Assembly (NCBI GenBank): GCA_003566995.1
Contig: PXBG01000055.1
Span: 1-42,426, forward strand
Direction: 5' to 3'
Length of the DNA stretch: 42,426 nt
From: Syntrophobacteraceae bacterium
Lineage (GTDB): Bacteria > Desulfobacterota > Syntrophobacteria > Syntrophobacterales > Syntrophobacteraceae
In this document: positions 25,344 through 34,085 of the stretch, in pieces
Position numbering within the stretch: position 1 is the stretch's first letter
Layout of the letters: each line of letters starts with the position of its first letter
Notes under the pieces: model-generated
What the model was told of the DNA's origin: nothing
What the model saw: the letters and a program-made list of their open reading frames with translations, nothing else
The model's database searches: none
Program-made: the position numbers and the translations under genes

Positions 25344-26507
25344 TCAGGTGTGGTTTGTTTGGCCTTGGCCTCTCGAATTGTGAACGGTGTGGGTGAGCGA
25401 GAGCTTTTTTCGGTGAAGGTCCGAGTAGGCCATGTCCAGAAGGTCCTGGGGACAAGACATTCCTTCCTGGCTTGAACCCACTCCCATGACGGACTGTATG
25501 AGGATCACCGTGTTCTGGTGCTTGAAAGGAGCTTTGCGTATCATTTGAGTCAGATAGGGCACCACTTCCGCGGCTTCACTTTCTGGAACTCCGGGAAGTA
25601 CGGCCAGGAATTCACTGCTTCCATAACGGGCCAGGAAGGTTTCTTCCGCGGGCAAAATGGCCTGGAGAAGGGAGGCAGAGTGTTTCAGGACCTCGTTGGC
25701 CATGTTGAAAGGTCCGTGTTCATGAACAAAGTTGAGGTCTATGGCGAGAACGGAGAGGGGGGTGCCCTTTCGGCGGGTTCTTCGAAATTCTCTTTCGAGG
25801 ATGGAATGGATTTCAAAATAATTGAGGAGTCCCGTCACCGTATCGGTGGTGCCGAAGTTTCTGACTCTGTCATAGGCAAGGCAATTGTCCATGCAAAGGG
25901 CGATTTTGATGCCCAGATGCTCCAGAAGGTCCGTGGCGTCATTGGGCTGGTATCGCTTTGGGTCTCCGCTTCCCAAAAGGAGGCCTCCAAAAAGGATCCC
26001 ATGCACACTGAGGGGAATGAAAACACCCGACTGCACAGAAGCGAAGGCCTTGGGAAAGAAGGAGAGCAGTTCCTGCAAATCCTCCGAGTCGGCCAGCACG
26101 GGCCTGGGATTTTTCTGGCAAAAGGAAGCGCAGATATGGCTGGGGAAAGGAAGGATCCAGTTTCCCCGGGCCAAAGACGTTCCCTCGTTCGAGAGTTCCG
26201 GAAAAAAACTTTCGCGCAGGTCGGGGTGGCACAGCAAAAGAACCACTTGATCCAGTTCAAAGCGGTCTCTGATTTCTCTGAGCAAATCTTCCACCAGGCG
26301 GTTCAGGTCCCGCGTTCGAAAGAGGGCGCGTTCGATGTCGGCGAAATGGCGCCATATGCGCTCGTTTGAGGCTGCGGTGGAGGCCATCTGGGCCATCTGC
26401 CTGATCAAAGTGTCGACCTCATTCCCGGGGGCTGAAGGGGGTGAAACCACACCCCCGTCACCGAGGTCCATTTCGCTGGATTGATTCACATCTGCGATTT
26501 TTTTCAT
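25344..26507 (-). CDS. GAF/DUF484-like sensor with a degenerate GGDEF domain
   Basis: The ATG at 26507 (MKKIADVNQ) has AGGA at good spacing; the longer frame to 26528 does not. The 387-residue protein has a disordered start, a helical linker, a GAF/DUF484-like domain (about residues 60-215) and a C-terminal GGDEF fold. The active-site motif at 25614-25628 reads GSSEF in place of GGDEF/GGEEF, and the usual FKxxND stretch is replaced by FVHEHG. It is therefore unlikely to make cyclic-di-GMP and may bind nucleotide or act through protein contacts. It lies downstream of pcm and a tiny coupled ORF on the same strand. Confidence 0.85.
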   Translation of the reverse strand: MKKIADVNQSSEMDLGDGGVVSPPSAPGNEVDTLIRQMAQMASTAASNERIWRHFADIERALFRTRDLNRLVEDLLREIRDRFELDQVVLLLCHPDLRESFFPELSNEGTSLARGNWILPFPSHICASFCQKNPRPVLADSEDLQELLSFFPKAFASVQSGVFIPLSVHGILFGGLLLGSGDPKRYQPNDATDLLEHLGIKIALCMDNCLAYDRVRNFGTTDTVTGLLNYFEIHSILEREFRRTRRKGTPLSVLAIDLNFVHEHGPFNMANEVLKHSASLLQAILPAEETFLARYGSSEFLAVLPGVPESEAAEVVPYLTQMIRKAPFKHQNTVILIQSVMGVGSSQEGMSCPQDLLDMAYSDLHRKKLSLTHTVHNSRGQGQTNHT

Positions 26508-26576
26508 GGGAAGTTCCTGGTGCCTCATACAGGATTTGAAATCAGCGCATCAAACGTCTCATCATGAAGATCAGCT

Positions 26577-26717
26577 TCAAGGCCGGAGAAGCGGCCAGGT
26601 GGGTCGATTGAGCCATGCGGATGCTATTTCTTTGCCGACCTCCTCCGCAAGCGCTTCCATGTCTTCCGGGCACTGTCCGGCCTCCGTGACTCCAACATGG
26701 ACGGGCTGAGAAGTCAT
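26577..26717 (-). CDS. Tiny 46-residue ORF coupled to pcm by an ATGA overlap
   Basis: The ATG (26715-26717) overlaps the pcm stop (26714-26716) as ATGA, the classic sign of translational coupling. The product starts [15 protein letters not shown] and contains an acidic helix ([19 protein letters not shown]) and a Pro/Leu end. It is too short for a family call; it may be a real small protein, the remnant of a longer gene, or a chance frame. It lies 69 nt before the GGDEF-like gene. Confidence 0.4.
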   Translation of the reverse strand: MTSQPVHVGVTEAGQCPEDMEALAEEVGKEIASAWLNRPTWPLLRP

Positions 26718-27358
26718 GCTTCCCATGCCCACTTCCCCACCAAATCCACAAAACGGACCCCTCCAAGAGTGCTTTTGGTGATGCCGTCGGGCGTTCGCTC
26801 CACCCTCATGAGTTCCTGAGACAGGCGATCTCCGATAGGAATCAGGAGCCTTCCTCCCATGGCCAGCTGATCCACCAGGGTCTGAGGAATATTGGGGGCC
26901 CCTGCAGTCACCAGGATGGCATCGAAGGGCGATTCCTCAGGCCAACCCAGCGTTCCGTCAGTCACACGGACGATGACGTTTTTGTAGCCCAGTTTCTGAA
27001 GGATTTGATTGGCCCGGTAGGCCAGGTTGGGGATTCGCTCGATGGTGAAAACGCGTTCGGCCAGTTCAGCCAGAATGGCCGCCTGGTATCCTGAGCCCGT
27101 GCCCAGTTCCAGAACTTTTTCGTGGCCCTTCAGCTCCAGTGCCTCCGTCATGAGAGCCACGATGTAGGGCTGGGAGATGGTCTGCTTTTCTCCAATGGGC
27201 AGGGGGTGGTCGCTGTAGGCCTGCTCCTGCATGGCTTCTTCCACGAAAAGGTGACGCGGCACCTTTTCCATGGCTTCCAAAACACGGGCATCCCGAATGC
27301 CTCTGGCGGCCAACTGGGTTTGAACCATGCGTTCGCGCTGTTTTTGGTAGTTGCTCAT
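26714..27358 (-). CDS. pcm: Protein-L-isoaspartate O-methyltransferase
   Basis: A 214-residue SAM-dependent enzyme that methylates L-isoaspartyl residues in aged proteins so that they can revert. Family features are the [10 protein letters not shown] front, the substrate loop [20 protein letters not shown], the SAM-binding loop [15 protein letters not shown], and [16 protein letters not shown] followed by GGRLLIPIG. Length is normal. GAAGGA lies upstream of the ATG. A promoter candidate about 215 nt upstream (27580-27608) would give a long leader. Confidence 0.97.
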   Translation of the reverse strand: MSNYQKQRERMVQTQLAARGIRDARVLEAMEKVPRHLFVEEAMQEQAYSDHPLPIGEKQTISQPYIVALMTEALELKGHEKVLELGTGSGYQAAILAELAERVFTIERIPNLAYRANQILQKLGYKNVIVRVTDGTLGWPEESPFDAILVTAGAPNIPQTLVDQLAMGGRLLIPIGDRLSQELMRVERTPDGITKSTLGGVRFVDLVGKWAWEA

Positions 27359-27579
27359 CTGCGGAAATATCCTTCAAGAAACACACAGCACTCTCAGAGG
27401 AGGGGGAACCCGATTCGGATGGGTGCACTCTCTTGAGGCGCTGAGGAATCAATGAACAGTGAAAATTGCACCGTTGAATGAATCGCCGGCAATCCCTGCA
27501 TGAAGATGCCACTTCCCCGCACCGGGATCTCTTGGCGCTGATGACCCGCGCAGGCATATCTCTATGATACATCTGACGA

Positions 27580-27608
27580 AATTAAATTTAAAGAAAGAAT
27601 AAAGTCAA
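27580..27608 (-). promoter_or_regulatory. Candidate sigma-70 promoter for pcm
   Basis: On the minus strand TTGACT (27603-27608) is followed 17-18 bp later by TTAATT/TAATTT in a very AT-rich stretch. The -10 box is poor. Transcription would begin near 27575, about 215 nt before the pcm ATG. The leader holds no element I recognise. Confidence 0.35.
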
Positions 27609-27628
27609 CCGGTTTTTGGCACTTCAGG

Positions 27629-29566
27629 TCACTCCAGGTTGGCCCAGCGGGCATATGCCGCATCCACGCACCTTCTTTTCACGGGGTGAATGCCGATCTG
27701 CTGCCGGAGTCTTGAGCGCAGGTACTGACCAAAGGGAACTTTTCCGTGATGCACCCGCACCCAGGGGGTCCAGTTTTCAGGGGTCGTTTGAATGGACAGG
27801 AGGTCGGCAACCTGCGTGCCCGCATAGAGAAAGCACAAATCGTCTTTCCAGGAAGAGTCGTAGGTGTTCGCGGAGGGGGAAGCGCCCTTTTCCAGCAATT
27901 GCTGTAAGCCGGAGGGGTGATGAGTGTCCGTGAAAGGGCGCAGGGCAAAAAATGAATGATTTTTGTGCTCAGCGGCGATGATCCCGGATGCTTCTTCTCG
28001 CCTGGAGGAACCGTGGCTGTCAAACACACCAATGCCCCGCATGGAGTGCCCCCCTTTTTTCATCTCTTCAAGGGCCAGAAAAAAACTTGGTTCCCGAGCC
28101 CGTCCCGTGTCTTCCCAAAAGAGTATCAAGGGTTGTCCTCCCCAATGATGCAGCCATTTTATGAGGAGGGTCAGATAGGTTTGGTCTTCCCTCCGTTTGG
28201 AGGAGATGAAAAACTTGTCGATCCAAGGAATCACCAGTTCATGGAGCCTGCCCCGATCAAGAAGCTTCTGGCCCGAGTGGATGAAACCGCCCAGTGAAAG
28301 CAGACTTCTTTTCCAGTTTTTTCCCCTCTCATGGGCCTGGGTCAGGAGATGTTCAATGGCTGGGCGCTGATGGAAAGCGAGGGGGCCAGGCCAAACACAA
28401 GGGGATGAATTTTCGGAAAAAGATGATTTGTCAGAAGGGATCAAAGCGAAAGCCCTCTTGAGATGCTTTTGCCACTCTTCTTCAAACCTGTGATCCAGTT
28501 CCGCCCTTACTCTGCTTTCCCACAGAGCCTGGCGGATTTTGGGATGAAGGATGCGTTGATCCCATATGTCTTCCAAGGTTTCTGCCGCATCCATGGACGC
28601 CTGATGCTGTTGCAGCAGGCATGCTCTGCGGGATTTTGCCTCCCTGATAAAATCCCGGAAAAGAGCTCTGTGGGAAAAGTGGCGGCTGAGGGGGTCGTGA
28701 GCCCAGCCGCCCGCGGCGCCCAGTGTGGCGTTGTGCAGGCTCAGCACCACGCGGCCTGTCTGACGGCTGACCTGAACACACAGGTTCCTCATGGCCTCCA
28801 GTTCAAGCCCCTGAAAATGCAGGATTTCGTCGAAGGTTTGCAGTTTTTTGCTGCCCAGGCCGCTCCATCGTGATTGCTTCAGAGGGGGGAGGTGGCCGGG
28901 GGTGTGAATCCGTCCGGGAGGGGCGAGGAGAACACGGCCCCTCAGAAGCCAGCTTCCCCCGCCTTGGGGTCCGTCTTTGCCCATGACTTTCGTGCTTCTC
29001 AGGGGTGCAAGGTCTCTGAGCGTGTTCCGGGCCCACGAAGGTGGGCCCGGGGAGGACGAAAGGAGGCGGTTTTTGAGGATTCGCCAGCGTGACAGGCTCT
29101 TTGGCCGGAAAACATGCCGAGACTCCCGGATGAAAGCGCGTGGGGAGAGAAACCGGAGAAAAGGCTGAAGGGGATAAGGCTTTGAGAACATGTTTTGCAG
29201 CAGTCCTTCAGTGGGTTTTCTCAGGAGGCGCTCAAAGAAACGGGCCTTTTCAGGTTCAGGGGGAAGCTTTTCCGTCATGACCAAAGTGTCCAGAAGAAAC
29301 TCCAGGACCGGCATGGGAAGTTTGCGGGGGGAACTGGTCTTCCTGGTGAGGCATTCAATCAGTTTTTCATAGTAACGGATTTCATTGGAAGAGGGTGGTG
29401 CGAGAAGGAGGTCTGTGGCCAACGGTCTGATTTCCTTCTCGCCTTTGCTGGAAAGATGAACGAGTCTCAAAAGCTCCGCTTCTTTCACCTGGCCATGGAT
29501 GATGAAATTCTTTTTGATTTCAGCCAGGTCAGCGCTCTGTTTTTGGAAGAGATCTTTCAGTGGCAA
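27629..29566 (-). CDS. Large protein of unknown function (645 residues)
   Basis: The frame starts with TTG at 29566, supported by a good GAGGTG ribosome site 5 nt upstream. The protein has no signal peptide or obvious membrane span. The N-terminal third is helical, then basic and Pro/Arg-rich (about residues 140-235). A second helical region follows (about 235-345, with LEAMRNLCVQVSRQTGRVVL). The C-terminal part has alternating hydrophobic strands (QPLILFWEDTG, DDLCFLYAGTQVADLLSI) suggesting an alpha/beta domain. Composition is normal for the window, so recent transfer is not evident. I do not recognise any domain. It lies alone between pcm and the divergent aroB gene. Confidence 0.8.
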   Translation of the reverse strand: MPLKDLFQKQSADLAEIKKNFIIHGQVKEAELLRLVHLSSKGEKEIRPLATDLLLAPPSSNEIRYYEKLIECLTRKTSSPRKLPMPVLEFLLDTLVMTEKLPPEPEKARFFERLLRKPTEGLLQNMFSKPYPLQPFLRFLSPRAFIRESRHVFRPKSLSRWRILKNRLLSSSPGPPSWARNTLRDLAPLRSTKVMGKDGPQGGGSWLLRGRVLLAPPGRIHTPGHLPPLKQSRWSGLGSKKLQTFDEILHFQGLELEAMRNLCVQVSRQTGRVVLSLHNATLGAAGGWAHDPLSRHFSHRALFRDFIREAKSRRACLLQQHQASMDAAETLEDIWDQRILHPKIRQALWESRVRAELDHRFEEEWQKHLKRAFALIPSDKSSFSENSSPCVWPGPLAFHQRPAIEHLLTQAHERGKNWKRSLLSLGGFIHSGQKLLDRGRLHELVIPWIDKFFISSKRREDQTYLTLLIKWLHHWGGQPLILFWEDTGRAREPSFFLALEEMKKGGHSMRGIGVFDSHGSSRREEASGIIAAEHKNHSFFALRPFTDTHHPSGLQQLLEKGASPSANTYDSSWKDDLCFLYAGTQVADLLSIQTTPENWTPWVRVHHGKVPFGQYLRSRLRQQIGIHPVKRRCVDAAYARWANLE

Positions 29567-29792
29567 GGTTTCACCTCAGAGGGGCCCATCATGAATCCCC
29601 AAAAATTCTTGTGACTCACTTCCGCAAGGGGTTATAGTGGCAAGCGGCCGCCTCATGAAAAAAGAGCAGCCTTGACGCTTTTGTCTTCAGCCACCGCAGG
29701 GACCAGAAACCTCAGGCACTTTATTTTGAAAATGCATGAATGAAAAGATCGGAAATGAGACCAGGCCGGCCCTTTTTTCAAAGGAATTTTCC

Positions 29793-30893
29793 ATGAACTT
29801 TACCATCAATCTTCCGGGAATGCCGGCCAGGTCGAGCGAAATCTTTGTGGGAGACGATCTTCTGGAGCGGTTGTCCGGGGAACTGAAGATTCGGTTTGGC
29901 GAGCGAAGGCCTGTCTGGATCTGCGACGAGAAAATGTGGGGTCGGTGGCGGGAAAAACTGTCTCCCCTGATCGAAGCCGGAGGGAAGGGGAGTGAACCCA
30001 TACTTTTTGCTGCTTTGGAGTCCAACAAGACTTTGTCTGCCCTGGAAGACCTCGCCCGCAGGCTGGTCCATGAGGGTGCGGACCGCCAGAGTGTTCTGGT
30101 GGCCGTGGGGGGCGGTGTCACGGGGGATGTGGCCGGTTTTCTCGCCTCCATCTACATGAGAGGAATTCCACACTATCAAATACCCACCACCCTTCTGGCT
30201 CAGGTGGACAGCAGTGTGGGAGGAAAAACAGGGGTGGACCTTCCCGAGGGCAAGAACCTCCTGGGGACGTTTCATCAGCCCGAAGCCATCTGGATGGATG
30301 TGCGTTTTCTTGAGACCCTTCCTCGGGAAGAGTTCAGGCAGGGAATGGCCGAGGTCATCAAAACGGCAATGATCGGTCACGGGGCGTTCTGGAAGTATTT
30401 GGAAAATCATAAGGAGGACATCCTGCGAGGTGACAGGGAAGCCCTCATGCAGATTGTCTCCCAATCCTGCATGGTCAAGTCGCGGGTGGTGGAAGGTGAC
30501 GAAAAAGAATCGGGCCATCGCAGGGTTCTCAACCTGGGGCACACGGTGGGACATGCCCTGGAGCGCTTGAGTCATTACAAGATGCGCCATGGGGATGCGG
30601 TTGCCATAGGAATGGTTGCTGCGGCGAAGCTGGCTCTCAGGCTTGAAAAACTTTCCGGGAGCCATGCCAGCCGGCTCGTGAGTCTGTGTGAGTTCTGGCA
30701 GCTTCCCGTAAAGTGTCCCTCGGCATTCAGCGCCGATGCCATTGTGGAAGCCATGAAAAGTGACAAGAAAAAAATGGGTGAAAAGCTGCACTTCATCTTG
30801 CCGGTGGGAATCGGAGAAGTGGTCGAACACCCTGAAGTGAGCCTGAATGATCTTCGGCAGGTTCTTGTGAGCATGCAGGTTTCTGAACCCTGA
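29793..30893 (+). CDS. aroB: 3-dehydroquinate synthase
   Basis: The ATG at 29793 has AAGGA 8 nt upstream and gives a 366-residue protein, the usual AroB length; the longer frame to 29736 lacks a site. AroB converts DAHP to 3-dehydroquinate with NAD+ and a divalent metal, the second step of the shikimate pathway. Visible features are VAVGGGVTGDVAGFLASIYMRG (NAD binding), QVDSSVGGKTGVDLPEGKN, the metal-ligand regions EVIKTAMI and NLGHTVGHALE, and RHGDAVAIGM. No other shikimate gene is adjacent. A kinase gene follows after 42 nt. Confidence 0.97.
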   Translation: MNFTINLPGMPARSSEIFVGDDLLERLSGELKIRFGERRPVWICDEKMWGRWREKLSPLIEAGGKGSEPILFAALESNKTLSALEDLARRLVHEGADRQSVLVAVGGGVTGDVAGFLASIYMRGIPHYQIPTTLLAQVDSSVGGKTGVDLPEGKNLLGTFHQPEAIWMDVRFLETLPREEFRQGMAEVIKTAMIGHGAFWKYLENHKEDILRGDREALMQIVSQSCMVKSRVVEGDEKESGHRRVLNLGHTVGHALERLSHYKMRHGDAVAIGMVAAAKLALRLEKLSGSHASRLVSLCEFWQLPVKCPSAFSADAIVEAMKSDKKKMGEKLHFILPVGIGEVVEHPEVSLNDLRQVLVSMQVSEP

Positions 30894-30935
30894 AAACCTT
30901 TGAGTGCAGTGCAGATGGGATTCACAGGAGTTCCC

Positions 30936-32033
30936 ATGGTTTCTCACCCTGAAATACACAACAACAAAGCCCTTGTGGAAAAACTGGTATGGGATGTGCT
31001 GGAATCCATTTCCGATGCCATCGTGACCATTGATGAGAATCATAATATTCTCATGTGCAACAGGGCTGCGGAGGAAATGTTCGGGTACAGGGGCTCTGAG
31101 GTCATCGGAAAAGATGTTTCCGTCCTCATTCCCGATCCCCATCAAAGTGTGCACCACCAGTACGTTGAGCGTTACATCAGCACGGGTGTTTCACGAGTGA
31201 TCGGAAAATCCCGGGAATGCATGGCATTGAGACAGGATGGCCAGAGTTTTCCCGTGGAAATATCTTATTCCGTTTCCAAAACGCAGGACCGTCTCTACTT
31301 CACCGCTGTGATTCGCGACATCTCCAAACGGAAAGACCTGGAGCGGGAATTCCGCTTCATGGAAAAACTGGCTGCCGTGGGCAAGGCCGTTTCGCAGGTC
31401 ACCCATGAAATACGCAAGCCTCTCATGTTGATCGGAGGTTTTGCCCGGCAGGTGGAGCATTGCGAGGCGCTCAAGGACAGTGAAAAAGATCGAAACAAGC
31501 TGCAGATCATCGTGGATGAGGTTCAGCGGCTGGAGACGCTTTTGAACAGCATTCGCCTGGTGACCCGCCCCACGGGAACCCGACAGAAGCGCTCCATTTC
31601 CCTGAACCAGGTGCTCCGGGAAACCATCGCCCTTCTGGAGCCCATGCTGCAAAGCAAAGAAGTGCAGCTGGAGGTCGATCTCTCCAGCAGTCCCCTCATG
31701 GTCTCGGGAGATCCGGACCAGCTCAAACAGGTCTTTCTCAACCTCCTTCAGAATGCCCTGGAGGCGTTGGAAGATGAAGGAACAGTGAGGGTGAGCTCCG
31801 GTGAATCTCTCACCCATGCCCAGGTGATCATAGAAGATGACGGTCCGGGTATTCCCCAGGATCTTCAGGAAAAAATATTCGACCCCTTTTTCACCACCAA
31901 GTCCGCCGGCACGGGCCTGGGACTGCCCATCTCAAGAAACATCGTTCAGGACCACAATGGAACCCTTTCTTTTGACTCCACTTCCTCCCGTGGAACGCGT
32001 CTGAAGATAGAACTTCCCCTGGACTTTCCGTGA
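30936..32033 (+). CDS. PAS-domain sensor histidine kinase
   Basis: The ATG at 30936 follows AGGAG at good spacing; earlier in-frame starts do not. The 365-residue soluble kinase has an N-terminal PAS domain (about residues 17-135, with ISDAIVTIDENHNIL and GKDVSVLIPDP), a HisKA segment with H157 in VTHEIRKPLMLIGGF, and a HATPase domain with the N box (LNLLQNALEAL), DDGPGIP and GTGLGLPIS. It lacks membrane spans, so it senses a cytosolic signal. No cognate response regulator is adjacent. Confidence 0.93.
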   Translation: MVSHPEIHNNKALVEKLVWDVLESISDAIVTIDENHNILMCNRAAEEMFGYRGSEVIGKDVSVLIPDPHQSVHHQYVERYISTGVSRVIGKSRECMALRQDGQSFPVEISYSVSKTQDRLYFTAVIRDISKRKDLEREFRFMEKLAAVGKAVSQVTHEIRKPLMLIGGFARQVEHCEALKDSEKDRNKLQIIVDEVQRLETLLNSIRLVTRPTGTRQKRSISLNQVLRETIALLEPMLQSKEVQLEVDLSSSPLMVSGDPDQLKQVFLNLLQNALEALEDEGTVRVSSGESLTHAQVIIEDDGPGIPQDLQEKIFDPFFTTKSAGTGLGLPISRNIVQDHNGTLSFDSTSSRGTRLKIELPLDFP

Positions 32034-32060
32034 ACGAATGGCCCCGCGGGCAAGTGAAGG

Positions 32061-32861
32061 TCAGGGGTGTTCACCTCCCGACTGGAAGGCCACGGGTGTC
32101 TTCTTGGCCACGGTGATGAATCCTGTGTGAGCCACCATTCGGTCCATGGGGCGGGCTCTTCTCTCATCGACCTTCCAGTCTCTGCGCAAAAGCTCAAAAG
32201 TGACCGTGTTGGCGAATTCATTCGCTTTGAGCTCCTTGTGCATCAGTTGCACCTGGCCCACGTTGGGACTCAGGCTGAGCAACAGGCCTCCTTCCCTCAA
32301 GAGTTGGGACACGGAATGCACCGCATGCCAGGGTTCCGGCAGATCAAGAAAAACGCGGTCGACTTTGCACGAAAGACTGAAGTCTTGAATGTCGGCCACC
32401 ACCAGGTGGTGATGTTCCGGTGCATGTCCATGAAAGCGGTGAATGTTTCGGAAGGCCATGCGGGCAAACTCTTCCCGCTTTTCCACGGAAATGAGTCTTC
32501 CCCCCTGACCGAGAGCGCGCAGCAGCGCGAGGCTCAGCGCCCCCGATCCCACCCCCGATTCCAGAACAGTGCAGCCCGCATAAAGGTCGCCGTAGAAAAC
32601 CATCGCTCCCAGATCTTTGGGGTAGATGATCTGTGTTCTGCGATCCATGGCAAAAATGAATTCTTCCAGGGTGGGGCGAAAGGGGTAGAGTTTTGCCCCC
32701 TTGCTGGTTTCCAGGACTTCCCCTTCCTCACGTCCCACCACTTCCTGCATGTGAACCGTTCCCAGGTGGGTGGAAAAGGGAGCCTCCTGTATCTGAACCA
32801 GCCACTTCTTGCCTTTTTGTGCCACCAGTAAAACCCACTCATCTCTCTCAAAGGGGGCCAT
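32061..32861 (-). CDS. trmI: tRNA (adenine58-N1)-methyltransferase TrmI
   Basis: A 266-residue SAM-dependent enzyme of the TrmI/Trm61 family, which methylates N1 of A58 in the T-loop of tRNAs. A small N-terminal beta domain is followed by RRTQIIYPKDLGAMVFYGDL, the SAM-binding loop VLESGVGSGALSLALLRALG, the VEKREEFARMA strand and the catalytic-region motif VFLDLPEPWHAV. It acts as a homotetramer in known members. GAGGAG lies about 11 nt before the ATG. It converges on the PAS kinase gene. Confidence 0.95.
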   Translation of the reverse strand: MAPFERDEWVLLVAQKGKKWLVQIQEAPFSTHLGTVHMQEVVGREEGEVLETSKGAKLYPFRPTLEEFIFAMDRRTQIIYPKDLGAMVFYGDLYAGCTVLESGVGSGALSLALLRALGQGGRLISVEKREEFARMAFRNIHRFHGHAPEHHHLVVADIQDFSLSCKVDRVFLDLPEPWHAVHSVSQLLREGGLLLSLSPNVGQVQLMHKELKANEFANTVTFELLRRDWKVDERRARPMDRMVAHTGFITVAKKTPVAFQSGGEHP

Positions 32862-33269
32862 CGATTTTGTGTCTCCTCATGGTGAATGGACAGAATCATT
32901 GTGTTAAGAAACCGCGTTTATCCAAAGCGAACATGCGTCAAGTGGAGGGCAACATAGAGAAAGGTTTGCCTTTAAGTCAACCCTGCATGTGTGAATGGTT
33001 TGAACTGGAGAGTCATTTCGATATAGAATTGATTTTTTGATGGCGTTTCCCTGCGGGTGTTCCGCCGCCATTTCCTGACACGGTGCAGGTGGATGAAAGG
33101 ATAGAATTCACGGCATGCGTTGCAAGGCGGATTGTTTCACCGTAGATGCGGGTAAATTTTTTCGCTTCGCGCTCGCGGGGTGGGAGACGTTCCGGGTCTG
33201 TCTTCCTGAAGGCCGGGATGGCCTGTGCAATTTGCTCCAACTGTACTCTGCGCGTGACGGGAGGTTGAG
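32862..33269. other. Divergent intergenic region between trmI and the diguanylate cyclase
   Basis: About 408 bp. Frames are open on both strands (for example 33115-33309 plus and 33013-33288 minus), but neither shows a known family or a good ribosome site, and each overlaps the cyclase start. Promoters for both flanking genes should lie here; I could not pick one out with confidence. Confidence 0.3.
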
Positions 33270-33953
33270 GTGGATCAGGAAAAAACAACGGAGTGGATCT
33301 GTCCTGTGATTCAGTCCACCTGCGCTTTCTACGAAGACTACCAGCGTTTGAAAGAGGAACTCAAAAACATTTCCCGCCTCGTGGAAACGGACACTCTCAC
33401 GGATCTGTACAATTACAACCATCTGCGGGAAGCCCTTCACCGGGAAATGGAGAGGACGCGGCGCACCGGTCAGCCAACGGGCCTCATCATGGCGGACCTG
33501 GACCACTTCAAGCTGATCAACGATCTCCATGGACATCAGGCAGGAAATGCCGTGCTTCAGGCCGTGAGTGCCCTTTGGAAAAAAAATCTTCGACTCACGG
33601 ACATTCCCTGCCGATATGGAGGGGAAGAGTTCACTTTTGTTCTGCCTGGAACCACATTGAGCCAGGCGGTTCGGATTGCGGAGCGACTGCGATCCATGCT
33701 GGAAAAGACCCCCATCGCAGTCAATGGGCGGGAAATCACCATCACCGCCAGTTTCGGCGTGGAAGTGTGCCGGGTGAGGGATGCGTTCTCCCTGGATGAA
33801 TTTCTGAGCCGGGCGGATGCCTTTCTCCTGGAAGCAAAAAGAAAAGGCAGGAATCGGGTGTGCTGCAGCGAAGGGGAGAGTGGTCTTGGGATCTCGACCG
33901 AGTTAAAGAAGGAAGAGCGAGCGTCACTCTTTATCAAGCGGTGGTCTTTTTGA
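33270..33953 (+). CDS. Diguanylate cyclase (canonical GGEEF)
   Basis: The start is a GTG at 33270 with GGGAGG 5 nt upstream. The 227-residue protein has a ~40-residue helical front and then one GGDEF domain: DTLTDLYNYNHL, MADLDHFKLINDLHGHQAGN and the active site RYGGEEF (G117-F121). All catalytic residues appear intact, so it should make cyclic-di-GMP from GTP. The canonical inhibitory-site RxxD is not present just before GGEEF (the residues are T-D-I-P-C-R-Y). With almost no sensor domain, activity may be controlled by partners. A FlhG-like gene follows on the same strand. Confidence 0.92.
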   Translation: MDQEKTTEWICPVIQSTCAFYEDYQRLKEELKNISRLVETDTLTDLYNYNHLREALHREMERTRRTGQPTGLIMADLDHFKLINDLHGHQAGNAVLQAVSALWKKNLRLTDIPCRYGGEEFTFVLPGTTLSQAVRIAERLRSMLEKTPIAVNGREITITASFGVEVCRVRDAFSLDEFLSRADAFLLEAKRKGRNRVCCSEGESGLGISTELKKEERASLFIKRWSF

Positions 33954-34085
33954 AAAAGCAGGCCTGCACCGAGGGCAGCCGGAAAGAGACTCCCGGGACA
34001 AGAGCCGCCCTTTCAGCAGGATTTACAAGGTGACCCTGCAGGGCCCCTTTGTCTCTCTTTTTTCATTTCACAGGACTCCTCTCTC

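Noticed and set aside
33013-33288. 91-codon minus-strand frame upstream of the diguanylate cyclase
   Set aside because: It overlaps the well-supported GTG start of the cyclase, has no ribosome site and no recognised family; kept only as a doubtful possibility.
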